Shown one piece after another: positions 1 through 8,265 of a stretch of 64,000 nucleotides of DNA (positions are counted from its first letter, which is position 1; each line of letters begins with the position of its first letter). The notes under the pieces are model-generated. The model saw only the letters and a list, made by a program, of their open reading frames with translations, was not told the DNA's origin and did not search any database. Both the position numbers and the translations under genes were made by a program. Origin of the DNA: Verrucomicrobiota bacterium (lineage in GTDB: Bacteria > Verrucomicrobiota > Verrucomicrobiia > Verrucomicrobiales > DEV007); the NCBI GenBank assembly GCA_003402735.1, contig QQNE01000004.1:30833-94832 (forward strand), given 5' to 3'.

Positions 1-2
1 CC

Positions 3-929
3 TGGCTGGTGGACATCGTGGCCGGAGGATGCGCCATCGCCGCGACCGTGGCCCTCCTGCGGGTATGGCGTCCCCGGAACCCCATGATCTTGCGCGAGGA
101 TGGCGAACTCTGTCCGGCTGGAATCGGCGGGCGGTCGGGTCCGGCGGATCCGGCACCGCCACGTGGGGAGGTCGTGCGGGCCTGGATGCCCTGGGCGTTT
201 CTCACCGTGCTGATTCTGGCCTGGGGCTTGCCCCAGACCAAGTCCGCCTTGGACGGGATCCACGCCCCCAAATTTCCCGTTCCAAACCTGCACCTGCGCG
301 TGCAACGGATCCCTCCCGTGGCCCCGGATGGTGCGGCGCCGGAGACCGCAGAGTTCAAGCTCAATTACCTGTCCGCCACCGGCACCGGCATCCTCGCGGC
401 CGCGCTTCTGGCCGGGTTCGCCATGGGATGCACGCCGGGAGCCATGTTGCGCACTTACGGACGCACCCTCTGGCGGGTCCGCTGGTCCTTGTGGACGATT
501 ATGGCCATGTTGGCTCTCGGCAATGTCACCAAATTTTCCGGCACGGATGCCACGCTGGGCCTCGCCCTGGCCCGCACCGGGTGGTTGTATCCCTTTTTCG
601 GGACCATGCTCGGCTGGCTCGGCGTGGCCCTGACCGGTTCCGACACGGCCTCCAACGTCCTCTTCGGCGGTTTGCAAAAGATCACCTCTGAGCAGCTTGG
701 GGTGAGTCCGGTATTGATGGGCGCGGCCAACAGTTCCGGTGGTGTGATGGGCAAGATGGTCGATGCCCAAAGCATCGTGGTGGCCAGCACCGCCACGAAC
801 TGGTATGGTCACGAGGGGGCGATTCTCCGCTTCGTGTTCTGGCACAGCCTCGCGCTGGCGGCGCTGATGGGGTGCCTGGTGTATGGGCAGGCGTATGTGC
901 CTCCGTTCAACTGGATGGTGGTGCGTTAG
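3..929 (+). CDS. L-lactate permease, C-terminal part (cut by window edge)
   Basis: This is the last roughly 308 residues of an LldP/LctP-family lactate:proton symporter of the inner membrane. The frame is open through the left edge, so the true start lies outside the window; family members are about 550 residues. Long hydrophobic segments alternate with short loops. The conserved family signature GSDTASNVLFG occurs about two-thirds of the way through, followed by the matching stretch around SSGGVMGKMVDAQSIVVA. The family imports lactate or glycolate. No partner lactate dehydrogenase gene is visible downstream, so the physiological context is unknown. Identification is strong, substrate less so. 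Confidence 0.9.
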   Translation, partial: WLVDIVAGGCAIAATVALLRVWRPRNPMILREDGELCPAGIGGRSGPADPAPPRGEVVRAWMPWAFLTVLILAWGLPQTKSALDGIHAPKFPVPNLHLRVQRIPPVAPDGAAPETAEFKLNYLSATGTGILAAALLAGFAMGCTPGAMLRTYGRTLWRVRWSLWTIMAMLALGNVTKFSGTDATLGLALARTGWLYPFFGTMLGWLGVALTGSDTASNVLFGGLQKITSEQLGVSPVLMGAANSSGGVMGKMVDAQSIVVASTATNWYGHEGAILRFVFWHSLALAALMGCLVYGQAYVPPFNWMVVR

Positions 930-1166
930 GAGCCGATTGAAAAACCCCACTGGCAAAGCCTCCAAAATGGGTTCATGATCCCGTATGTTCGAGAGGCGTG
1001 AATCAAGTCAGCTGAAGCAGAAGCAATTCAGGGTGGACACTCGCGGCCTTCCAAGGGCGACCCCCAACATCTTCTCTCGCAAGTTCGACGAGGCGCCATC
1101 ATCCGTGCCGAGGTTCGAGCCGGTGACGCGGGGGAGCTCCTTTGTCGCTTAACCCTGACACGCACC

Positions 1167-1976
1167 ATGCACCTTATCACCCTCCTCACGGTTGGCGGCC
1201 TTCTCTTGGCCGGCTCCCTGACCGCCGCCGAACCGCCCCTGGTGATTCTGCTCTGCGGTCAGTCCAACATGCAGGGTTCTGGTCAGGCCGCACGGCTTTC
1301 TCCGGAGTGGCGCACCCCGCTTGACGAGGTCACGTTTCTCAATTGGGGAGAGCCACAACCGCTCGCCGTCGGCCGCGTTGGCCCGGAGGTCACCCTGGCT
1401 CATGCCTTGGCCAAGGCCCTACCAGGGCGCCGGATCGTGCTTTTCAAGGCCGCGCACGGAGGCACTTCACAGCTCGTCTGGCAACCTCGGCACGACCGGG
1501 CCCGCATCGATCGCTTGAACCTCGGTCACGATCAGCGTGCCGGACACGCTTACGCCCAGCTCCTCGCCGCTTGGAGGAAAGCCTTTCCCGGCGCGGAGAT
1601 CAAACCGGCGGCGCTCCTTTGGATGCAGGGCGAATCCGACGCCCGGGTGCCCGAGCTGGCCAAGGAATACCGGGATCACCTCGCCAATCTCATCGGCTCC
1701 CTCCGTCGCGATCTCGGCGCCCCGCAGATGAAAGCTGTCATCGCCGAGGTCAACCCTGCCAAGGTCACGCCTGTCTCACCCTTCCCATTCGTGGACGAAG
1801 TCCGCGCCGCCCAGCGCGCCATCCCCGTCACCGATCCGCTTGCCGTCTCCATCCGCACGGACGGGCTCACCAAGGAGCCTGACCAAGTCCACTACGATAC
1901 TGCAGGTTTGGAAGGGCTCGGGCTCCGGTTCGCCGGGGCGCTTTTGCCGCTCCTTGCGAAGGAGGCCAGCCCCTGA
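1167..1976 (+). CDS. Secreted SGNH-type esterase (sialate O-acetylesterase-like, SASA domain)
   Basis: The 269-residue protein begins with a Sec signal peptide (about residues 1-21, ending in TAA). The block LCGQSNMQG follows, with the nucleophile Ser33 typical of the SASA/DUF303 family of carbohydrate acetylesterases. A second conserved block, WMQGESDA, lies near residues 152-160, and the Asp/His end of the catalytic triad is plausibly in DQVHYDTAG near residue 245. Enzymes of this family remove acetyl groups from glycans; here it probably acts in the periplasm or outside the cell. It stands alone between the lactate permease and a lipoprotein hydrolase. The 237 bases before it show no gene. 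The exact sugar substrate cannot be read from the sequence. Confidence 0.85.
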   Translation: MHLITLLTVGGLLLAGSLTAAEPPLVILLCGQSNMQGSGQAARLSPEWRTPLDEVTFLNWGEPQPLAVGRVGPEVTLAHALAKALPGRRIVLFKAAHGGTSQLVWQPRHDRARIDRLNLGHDQRAGHAYAQLLAAWRKAFPGAEIKPAALLWMQGESDARVPELAKEYRDHLANLIGSLRRDLGAPQMKAVIAEVNPAKVTPVSPFPFVDEVRAAQRAIPVTDPLAVSIRTDGLTKEPDQVHYDTAGLEGLGLRFAGALLPLLAKEASP

Positions 1977-2051
1977 AGCCCGCCCCCGGCGCGAGCCTTG
2001 ATCCGCTTTGCCCTGTCAGGAAAACGCGGGGTCCGGTGGCGGAGCTGGGAA

Positions 2052-3338
2052 ATGGGGCTACGGTCTCGCATGAAGTGGGGAGGTTTGCGCAATTTGAGAG
2101 GTTTTGTCTGGATTGGGTTCCTTGCCCTTGTGGCCCTGTGCGGGTGTGGACCGTCCTCTGCACCACCGCCGGAGTCCTCAGCGCCTCCAGCGGAGTCACC
2201 GCTCCAGACGGAGGGTTCCGGTGCCCCGGAGACCCCGCCACCGCCGTCGCCCATGCCAAAGACGTTTCCCAGGCCCGCGGTCCCCAGCGCTCCCGCAGAA
2301 ACCGCTGGGGTTGAGCCCGGTGCGGAGGAGGCGGGCGGAGCGTATAGCGAAGTTCCCGTCTATTTTGCCACGGACCGCAAGCGTACCGACTCCGTGCAGC
2401 CGGATGGGCGGTTCGGCTCGGAACGCAACCCGGAGGGCGATCACCTCAGCTATGGCCGCGCCGTGATCACGATTCCGAAAACGCATCAGCCCGGTCGGGT
2501 GGAGCGTCCGGTCTGGTGGCGCTTCGAGTTCCGTGAGGATGCCCGCAAACATGTCACCATGATGGAGCCGGAACTCATGACCCCGGAGGTTTTTTATGGC
2601 CGGATGCGGGCATCGATCACCTCGGCTCCGCAGAAGGAACTCCTGCTGTTTGTCCACGGGTTCAACGTGCCTTATGCCGATGCCATGCGGCGCACCGGGC
2701 AGATCGCCTACGATCTGAGCTTTGGGGGAATCACCTTCTGTTACAGCTGGCCGTCCCAGGGAGAATTCACCAAGTATCCCGTGGATAAGGAGAACTCGGA
2801 ATGGACGATTCCTCACCTGACCAAAGTCTTGGGTGACTTGCAGAGGGAGACGCAGTTTGAAAAGGTGCACGTGATCGCGCACAGCATGGGGGCCCGGGTT
2901 ATCAGCTCCGCTCTGCGCAATGCTCGGGAGGCGGGAATCAATCTGGATTTGCAGAATGTGATTCTGGCCGCACCTGACATCGATGCCGATATTTTCCGCG
3001 AACAGATCCTGCCCAAGATCAAGGTTTCAACGAGGCGTCTGACCATGTATGCATCCTCGGGAGACCAGGCGCTCAATCTTTCCACCCAATTCAACGGGAG
3101 CCGCCGCCTCGGTTTGTCTGGGGACGGCTTGGTGGTGGTGCCGGACCTCATGGACACCGTGGATGCGTCCGGAATCGATACCGGTTTGATCGGGCACTCC
3201 TACTACGGAAGTCAGGGACCGGTGGTGGAGGATCTGTTCAAACTCGTGATCAAGGGCCTGCTGCCGGCGCAACGGAAGTTGATCCCGGGCCGCCTGGGAG
3301 AGTGGGACCTTCCCGGAGTCATTCCGCATCCAGGTTGA
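2052..3338 (+). CDS. DUF900-family alpha/beta hydrolase lipoprotein
   Basis: About 428 residues. ATG at 2052 is chosen because GGAG sits 7 nt upstream; an in-frame TTG at 1998 and ATG at 2070 are alternatives. A signal peptide with lipobox LCGC (Cys32) is followed by a Pro/Ser/Glu-rich linker of roughly 60 residues. The hydrolase domain starts near VPVYFATDRKR, a signature of DUF900 proteins. The oxyanion region LLFVHGFNV and the nucleophile elbow AHSMGAR are present, and a His near GHSYYG may close the triad. Such proteins are predicted membrane-anchored hydrolases of unknown substrate. The gene converges on murJ with a 48-bp gap. Confidence 0.8.
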   Translation: MGLRSRMKWGGLRNLRGFVWIGFLALVALCGCGPSSAPPPESSAPPAESPLQTEGSGAPETPPPPSPMPKTFPRPAVPSAPAETAGVEPGAEEAGGAYSEVPVYFATDRKRTDSVQPDGRFGSERNPEGDHLSYGRAVITIPKTHQPGRVERPVWWRFEFREDARKHVTMMEPELMTPEVFYGRMRASITSAPQKELLLFVHGFNVPYADAMRRTGQIAYDLSFGGITFCYSWPSQGEFTKYPVDKENSEWTIPHLTKVLGDLQRETQFEKVHVIAHSMGARVISSALRNAREAGINLDLQNVILAAPDIDADIFREQILPKIKVSTRRLTMYASSGDQALNLSTQFNGSRRLGLSGDGLVVVPDLMDTVDASGIDTGLIGHSYYGSQGPVVEDLFKLVIKGLLPAQRKLIPGRLGEWDLPGVIPHPG

Positions 3339-3386
3339 GCGCGCGGGTTCGTGGAAGATGGGAGCGGGTTCGTGCCAGTCGTCGTG

Positions 3387-5078
3387 TCAGCGTTTGGACA
3401 ATTTGCGGCGCAGCATGGAGACGAACAGGTTCATCTCCTCAACGTGGAGGAGTTTGGCGACGGCGAAGTAGGCGAAGGCGGCGAGGCCGATTGTGAGGGC
3501 GAGGCCGCTGCAATTCAGGAGGAACCCCTGATCCCGCCAGTTGGCGAGAAGCGTCATTTGACCTGCCATGGCCACGGCAGTGAGGGCCGTGCTGGCCACC
3601 CCGATCTGGGCGAGGCTGCGGAAGAGTCTGCCGGTTTCCAGGCGCTTGGCGTGGTGCAACATCATGAGGTAAAGGGCCGCGAAGTTGAAGACGGAACCGA
3701 TGGTGGTCGAGAGCGCGAGGTATTCGTGTCCGAGCTTGAGCCAGAAAATCCAGATGGAGTTGAGCACCGCGTTGAGAATGATGGCGCCCAGACTGACCCA
3801 CATGGGCACCCATTTGCGTTCGATGGAATAGAACGTGGGCTGCAGGATTTTGATGGCGGAGTAAAAGATGAGGCCGAGGGCATAACCGCGCAAGGCCGCG
3901 GCAGTGGCGAGGGTGTCCTGTTCGTCGAACCGGCCACGCTGCCAGATGGTGGCGATGATCGGTTCCGCCAGGACGGTGAGGCCGATGGCCGAGGGGATGG
4001 TGACGAGCATGGCCAACCGGATGCCGCGGGCCAAAATTCCGCGAAATTCATCGGTGATCCCTTCCGCGGCGGCGCGGGATGCGGCGGGGAGCGTTACGGT
4101 GGAGATGGCCACGCCAAAGACGCCGATGGGCAGTTGCATGAGGCGAAACGCCCATTGTAGGGAGCTGACGGCGCCTTCGGCCGGGAGATAGGCGGCGAAG
4201 ACGGTGTTGATGACCACGCCCACCTGGACGGCGGCGCTTGAAACCACCGCCGGTCCCATCAGGGTGAGGACGCGCCGCACCTTTGGATCGTTCCAAGAGA
4301 AATCCGGGCGGAACCGGAAGCCGACCTTGGCGAGCGAGGGGAGTTGCACGCCGAACTGGCAGAGGCCCCCGATGGCGACGCCGATGGACATGCCGGTGAG
4401 GGCTTTTTGTCCGGTCGGTGCCACAGATCCGTGGGCCACAGGAGCGAAGAATTCCGGTTCCAGCCAGTAGCCGAGCAGCACCCCGCTGACGATCGAGCCG
4501 AGGTTGAAAAAGCTCGAGGCCATGGCGGGCACGAAGAAGACGCCTTTGGAGTTGAGAATGCCCATGACCACGGCGGCGAGGGAGAGCAGTGGGATGAACG
4601 TGTAGATGATCTGCGTCCAGAAGATGGTGGGTCCGATGAGCTCAGGGCGTGCGGCTTCTCCGGAAGTCCAGCCTGGCACAAACATCGGCACCAGCCAGGG
4701 AGCCACCGTCACACAGATCAAGGTGACCAGGGCCATGGCAACGGCGGTGAGGGTCAGGATTTTTCGGGCGAGATCGAATGCGGATTCGTCCCCCTCCTTT
4801 TTGATCGTCTGAGAAAAGGTGGTGACGAAGGCGGTCGAGAGCGCGCCCTCGGCAAAGAGGTCTCGTAGCATGTTGGGGATGCGGAACGCCACCATGTAGC
4901 CATCCATCCATTTGCTCCCGCCGAAAAGGCCTCCCAAGACCACCTCACGCACCAGCCCCAGGACTCGGCTGCACATGATGGCGATCGAAACCAGCCCGGC
5001 TTTCTTGGCCGTGCCGCCCGCGCTGGTGGCGGATGATTCCGGGGATGAGGGGCGTGGCTCGGCGGAGGATTCGTTCAT
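3387..5078 (-). CDS. murJ: Lipid II flippase MurJ (MviN family)
   Basis: The 563-residue integral membrane protein matches the MurJ/MviN family throughout. It has a family-typical N-terminal helix (VSIAIMCSRVLGLVREVVLG), about 14 hydrophobic segments, and conserved stretches such as RIPNMLRDLFAEGALSTAFV and the later PTFYSIER. MurJ moves lipid-linked peptidoglycan precursor across the inner membrane. I chose the Met at 5078, directly before a polar Ser/Pro-rich tail of about 25 residues; an upstream in-frame Met at 5144 would add a non-conserved extension overlapping the divergent glycosidase. It is divergent from the glycosidase gene with about 90 bp between starts. Confidence 0.93.
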   Translation of the reverse strand: MNESSAEPRPSSPESSATSAGGTAKKAGLVSIAIMCSRVLGLVREVVLGGLFGGSKWMDGYMVAFRIPNMLRDLFAEGALSTAFVTTFSQTIKKEGDESAFDLARKILTLTAVAMALVTLICVTVAPWLVPMFVPGWTSGEAARPELIGPTIFWTQIIYTFIPLLSLAAVVMGILNSKGVFFVPAMASSFFNLGSIVSGVLLGYWLEPEFFAPVAHGSVAPTGQKALTGMSIGVAIGGLCQFGVQLPSLAKVGFRFRPDFSWNDPKVRRVLTLMGPAVVSSAAVQVGVVINTVFAAYLPAEGAVSSLQWAFRLMQLPIGVFGVAISTVTLPAASRAAAEGITDEFRGILARGIRLAMLVTIPSAIGLTVLAEPIIATIWQRGRFDEQDTLATAAALRGYALGLIFYSAIKILQPTFYSIERKWVPMWVSLGAIILNAVLNSIWIFWLKLGHEYLALSTTIGSVFNFAALYLMMLHHAKRLETGRLFRSLAQIGVASTALTAVAMAGQMTLLANWRDQGFLLNCSGLALTIGLAAFAYFAVAKLLHVEEMNLFVSMLRRKLSKR

Positions 5079-5167
5079 GGCGGCACAGGGCAATGGAGCC
5101 GGGAAGTGATTCCGCAGAACCGACGGAAGCGCAAGCCTTGCCATTGTGCGCTACAGTGAGCCCCACC

Positions 5168-6811
5168 ATGTGGCGTCGCTCCATCCTGCCCTTCCTTCGC
5201 AATGCCGAGAGTTTTTTGCGGAGGCGCACCCGGCACGTCACCGGATTGGCGACCCGTTTCAACCGGCTCGTCTTCTTCGCTTTGGATTTGGTGCTCTGGT
5301 CCCGGGTGTTTCGCAGTCAGCGCGGGCCGATCCCGGTCGAGTTGCCGTTGCGGGTGCTGAAGCGCAAACAGGTGGAAGTGGAAGCGCCGGTGCTCCACGT
5401 CTCCGGGCTGCACGGGGATGTGGCTCATTGGGACGACGGTTTTGCCGGAGTTTACGCGGTGCTCTTCGAGAACCTTCAAGTTCCGGATGTCCTCTCTCCG
5501 ATCCGTTACGCACACCCCGCGCCCGCGTTCCGGGGGGTTTACCTCTGGGATTCCGCGTTCATCTCGCAGATCTGGAAGACTTGGGACCGTGACGTGGCCC
5601 ACGATGTGAGCCGGGTCGTTGTCCACCTGCGCGATGGCGACCGCCTCCAACATGTGGTTTCCGATCTCGTGGCCTCGGTCTACACCCAACCACCGTTGAT
5701 CGCGTGGTCTCTGGCCCGGCTTTGGGAGGGGCACGGACGCGAAGAGGCCGCCCTCCGGCTCGAACCACTTTTTCCCGCTTTGTGCGCTTACAACGACTGG
5801 CTTTACGCCAATCGCCGTCTGGCCAACGGTCTTTTCTTCTGGCGTCATCCGTATGAGTCCGGTGTGGAAAACGCGCCCCGCTTCAGTTCGCGGGACGAGA
5901 GTGTTTTCCGGGACACCACCAAGCTGGCGGCACCGGACCTCAGTGCCTACGTCGTTCTGCAAAACGAGGCCCTGGCCACCATGGCGCGCATTTTGCATCG
6001 CGATCCCGAGCCGTTTTTGGCAAGGGCCGCCGATCTTCAGGGGCGCATCCGGGAAGAGCTTTGGCATGCTGGGGACGGTCTGTTTTACGACCGGAACATC
6101 GACACCGGAGAGTTTATCCGAAGCCGGACCATCGCCTCGATTCTGCCGCTGTGGGCCGGGGCAGCGGGGGAAGGGCAACTGCGGCGCCTCCTGGAGCACG
6201 TTCTCTCTCCGGAAGGGTTCAATTCGCCGCTTCCGTTCCCCTCAGTCGCGATTTCCGACCCCGATTTCTCGCTCGACATGTGGCGCGGACCGGTCTGGGT
6301 GAATGTCGCTTTTGGCGCGTTGCAGGGTTTGAAACGCTACGGGCTGGAACGGGAGGCGAGCGAGATGGCCTACCGCTTGTGCGATCACATTTACCGGATG
6401 TTCCGCCGGGAACGCCGTTTCTATGAGTTCTATGATCCTGAGGAAGCTGGTCTCGCCCGGCTTTACCGGAAAAAGGGGAATCGCTGGAAAGCCTTTACCC
6501 TTGGCGTCAAACCGCAGGCCGACTTTGTGGGATGGACCGGGCTGGTCAACACTCTGGTCATAGAACAATTCGCCGGTTTTCACCGGGAGAACGGTCGGCG
6601 ATTTGTGCAGCCACGTTTCCCTCCGGCCGCAGTGGGAAAGGCTTACGCCCTGCGTCTTCCCGGCCAGAACTTGGCTCTCGATTTTTGTGTGCTTGGACCG
6701 GATTCCGTGCGAGTGACCATCCGCACGCCGACGCAGTGTGTGGAAGCGCTCGTCGCTTTCGGTGAACGCGCTGCCATCGACCCTCCCTCCTCAAACCATG
6801 AGATATTGTGA
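5168..6811 (+). CDS. Six-hairpin glycosidase, GH63/trehalase-like
   Basis: The 547-residue protein has the (alpha/alpha)6-barrel signatures of the GH63/GH37-like group. These include YLWDSAFISQIWKTWD near residues 120-135, repeated PPLIAW and DIRDE-like segments (SSRDESVFRDTT), MWRGPVWVNVAFG, and a terminal GWTGLVN block. The two acidic residues expected for an inverting glycosidase are plausibly in the WDSAF and FYEFYDPEEAG regions. ATG 5168 precedes the first basic stretch; longer in-frame starts overlap murJ. The next gene, a GT4 glycosyltransferase, overlaps it by 14 nt, suggesting coupled translation and a shared glycan or glucoside substrate. The precise substrate (trehalose, glucosylglycerate or other) is not determinable. 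Confidence 0.75.
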   Translation: MWRRSILPFLRNAESFLRRRTRHVTGLATRFNRLVFFALDLVLWSRVFRSQRGPIPVELPLRVLKRKQVEVEAPVLHVSGLHGDVAHWDDGFAGVYAVLFENLQVPDVLSPIRYAHPAPAFRGVYLWDSAFISQIWKTWDRDVAHDVSRVVVHLRDGDRLQHVVSDLVASVYTQPPLIAWSLARLWEGHGREEAALRLEPLFPALCAYNDWLYANRRLANGLFFWRHPYESGVENAPRFSSRDESVFRDTTKLAAPDLSAYVVLQNEALATMARILHRDPEPFLARAADLQGRIREELWHAGDGLFYDRNIDTGEFIRSRTIASILPLWAGAAGEGQLRRLLEHVLSPEGFNSPLPFPSVAISDPDFSLDMWRGPVWVNVAFGALQGLKRYGLEREASEMAYRLCDHIYRMFRRERRFYEFYDPEEAGLARLYRKKGNRWKAFTLGVKPQADFVGWTGLVNTLVIEQFAGFHRENGRRFVQPRFPPAAVGKAYALRLPGQNLALDFCVLGPDSVRVTIRTPTQCVEALVAFGERAAIDPPSSNHEIL

Positions 6812-8024
6812 CCTGACCTTGGCTTACACCGCCACAAGCGGCGGCATCCGCACCTACATCGACGCCAAGCGTCGGTATCTGAAGGAGCATACCGATGACG
6901 AACACGTGCTCATCGTTCCCGGGGAAAAAGAGGCCCGGCAGTCGGACGGGCGCCTCACCATCCGCACGTTGGCGGGTCCATTGATTCCGGGTTGTGCGCC
7001 CTACCGTTTTTTCTGGCACCCGCTCCGGCTCTTGGAAGCGCTGGAGGAGGAACAGCCGGACGTCGTGGAGCTCGGCAGCTTCTTTGCCTGTCCGTGGGCG
7101 GCGTTTCAATACCGGAAACACCGGGAGGGCAACCATCTCCGTTGTTTGGTGAGCGGTTATTTTCATACCGACCTCGCGGATGCCTACTTCGGCTCTCCGT
7201 TGCGGGAGGTGCTCCACGATCACCTCAGCCAATCCGGCGAACTTTTGAGCCGGTGGGGATTGAGTTTGGCGGAGGCGGCGGAGTTTGGGGCGGAACGGTA
7301 TTTTGGATCGATTTTTGCCCGTTGTGATCTGGTCTTCGCGGCCAGCCCGGCGCAACTGGAACGACTTCGTCACTACATGCGGAAACAAGACGAGGATCGC
7401 ACGCGGCTCGTGCCGCTGGGGGTGGACATCGAGCTCTTTCATCCCGGCCGCCGCAGTGACGAAGTTCGGGCCCGTCTGGGGGCCACGGCCGACACGATCC
7501 TGATTCTCTACGGCGGACGGTTGGATGCAGAGAAGCACGTGGAGACCTTGGTGGCGGCGTTCGAAGATCTGCGATCCCGATCGCCTCACGTCAAACTTCT
7601 GGTCACGGGTGAGGGGCCTCTTCGCAAGAAGCTGGAGGAGCGTGCGGAAACGCTCCCTGGTTTTCTGGTTCGCCCTTACGCCACCTGTCGCGAAGAGTTT
7701 GCCACCCTGCTTGCCTCCGCCGATCTTTACGCCACCGCCGGACCCCATGAAACCTTTGGTCTCTCCGTGGTCGAGGCTCAGGCCAGCGGTCTCCCCGTGG
7801 TGGGCGTCGATGCCGGGGCGCTGCGGGAACGGGTGGTGCCGGGGACCGGGTTTCTGGTCCCGGTCGATGACGCTCCGGCCATGGCACGCCAGCTTGAGGC
7901 GGCCGCTCGGGAGCGGGAGGCGATGGGTGCCCGGGCCCGGCGACATGTGATCGAGGCCGGGCTCGATTGGAACGGAACGTTTCGCGCCCTGTTCGCGGCG
8001 TATCAGGGAGTTCTCGGTGCTTAG
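6798..8024 (+). CDS. GT4-family glycosyltransferase
   Basis: The 408-residue protein shows the two-domain GT-B fold of GT4 enzymes. The N-terminal domain contains the acceptor-side block SGGIRTYIDAK. The C-terminal domain carries RLVPLGVDIELFHPG, ILYGGRLDAEKHVETLV, LVTGEGP and the nucleotide-sugar-binding EX7E-like motif in ETFGLSVVEAQASGLPVVG. It starts inside the end of the glycosidase gene (14-nt overlap), so the two are very likely one operon. It transfers a sugar from a nucleotide donor to an unknown acceptor. The stop codon TAG at 8022-8024 lies directly against a 174-bp palindromic repeat. Confidence 0.88.
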   Translation: MRYCDLTLAYTATSGGIRTYIDAKRRYLKEHTDDEHVLIVPGEKEARQSDGRLTIRTLAGPLIPGCAPYRFFWHPLRLLEALEEEQPDVVELGSFFACPWAAFQYRKHREGNHLRCLVSGYFHTDLADAYFGSPLREVLHDHLSQSGELLSRWGLSLAEAAEFGAERYFGSIFARCDLVFAASPAQLERLRHYMRKQDEDRTRLVPLGVDIELFHPGRRSDEVRARLGATADTILILYGGRLDAEKHVETLVAAFEDLRSRSPHVKLLVTGEGPLRKKLEERAETLPGFLVRPYATCREEFATLLASADLYATAGPHETFGLSVVEAQASGLPVVGVDAGALRERVVPGTGFLVPVDDAPAMARQLEAAAREREAMGARARRHVIEAGLDWNGTFRALFAAYQGVLGA

Positions 8025-8025
8025 C

Positions 8026-8199
8026 CCGCATTTCTCAAGCCCTCGCTGCTGCGGCTTGCCCAATGGCATTCCTGCTGCGTTCCGCTCGAATCCCAGGATT
8101 CACGGTATGTCGGCATACCGCTCACCCTGGAATCCTTCGCGCGCCTTGCAGGCAATGCCATTTGGCGGCGCCTCGCGACGCGATCCTTGAGAAATGCGG
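8026..8199 (+). repeat. 174-bp palindromic repeat, copy A
   Basis: The element has perfect 14-bp terminal inverted repeats (8026-8039 CCGCATTTCTCAAG and 8186-8199 its reverse complement). Nested inside are further pairing arms (AATGGCATT with AATGCCATT) and a central stem CGGTATG/CATACCG at 8103-8120 with loop TCGG. The whole can fold into a long imperfect hairpin. Closely related copies lie at 14177-14341 (same orientation, left arm missing) and 58760-58933 (reverse orientation, same 174-bp length). It abuts the stop codon of the glycosyltransferase gene. Open frames inside it look spurious. It resembles a REP/MITE-type non-autonomous element. Confidence 0.85.
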
Positions 8200-8265
8200 C
8201 TTAGGGGCCTGACTCTGTGACGATTTTGGTTGATGAGCAGGGGGGAAGGGCCGAGGAAGGGAAGG

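Noticed and set aside
8042..8212. Short open frames inside the 174-bp repeat that could pass for small proteins
   Set aside because: Similar peptides appear in several copies only because the repeat itself is palindromic and duplicated. There is no ribosome-binding site or family signature.
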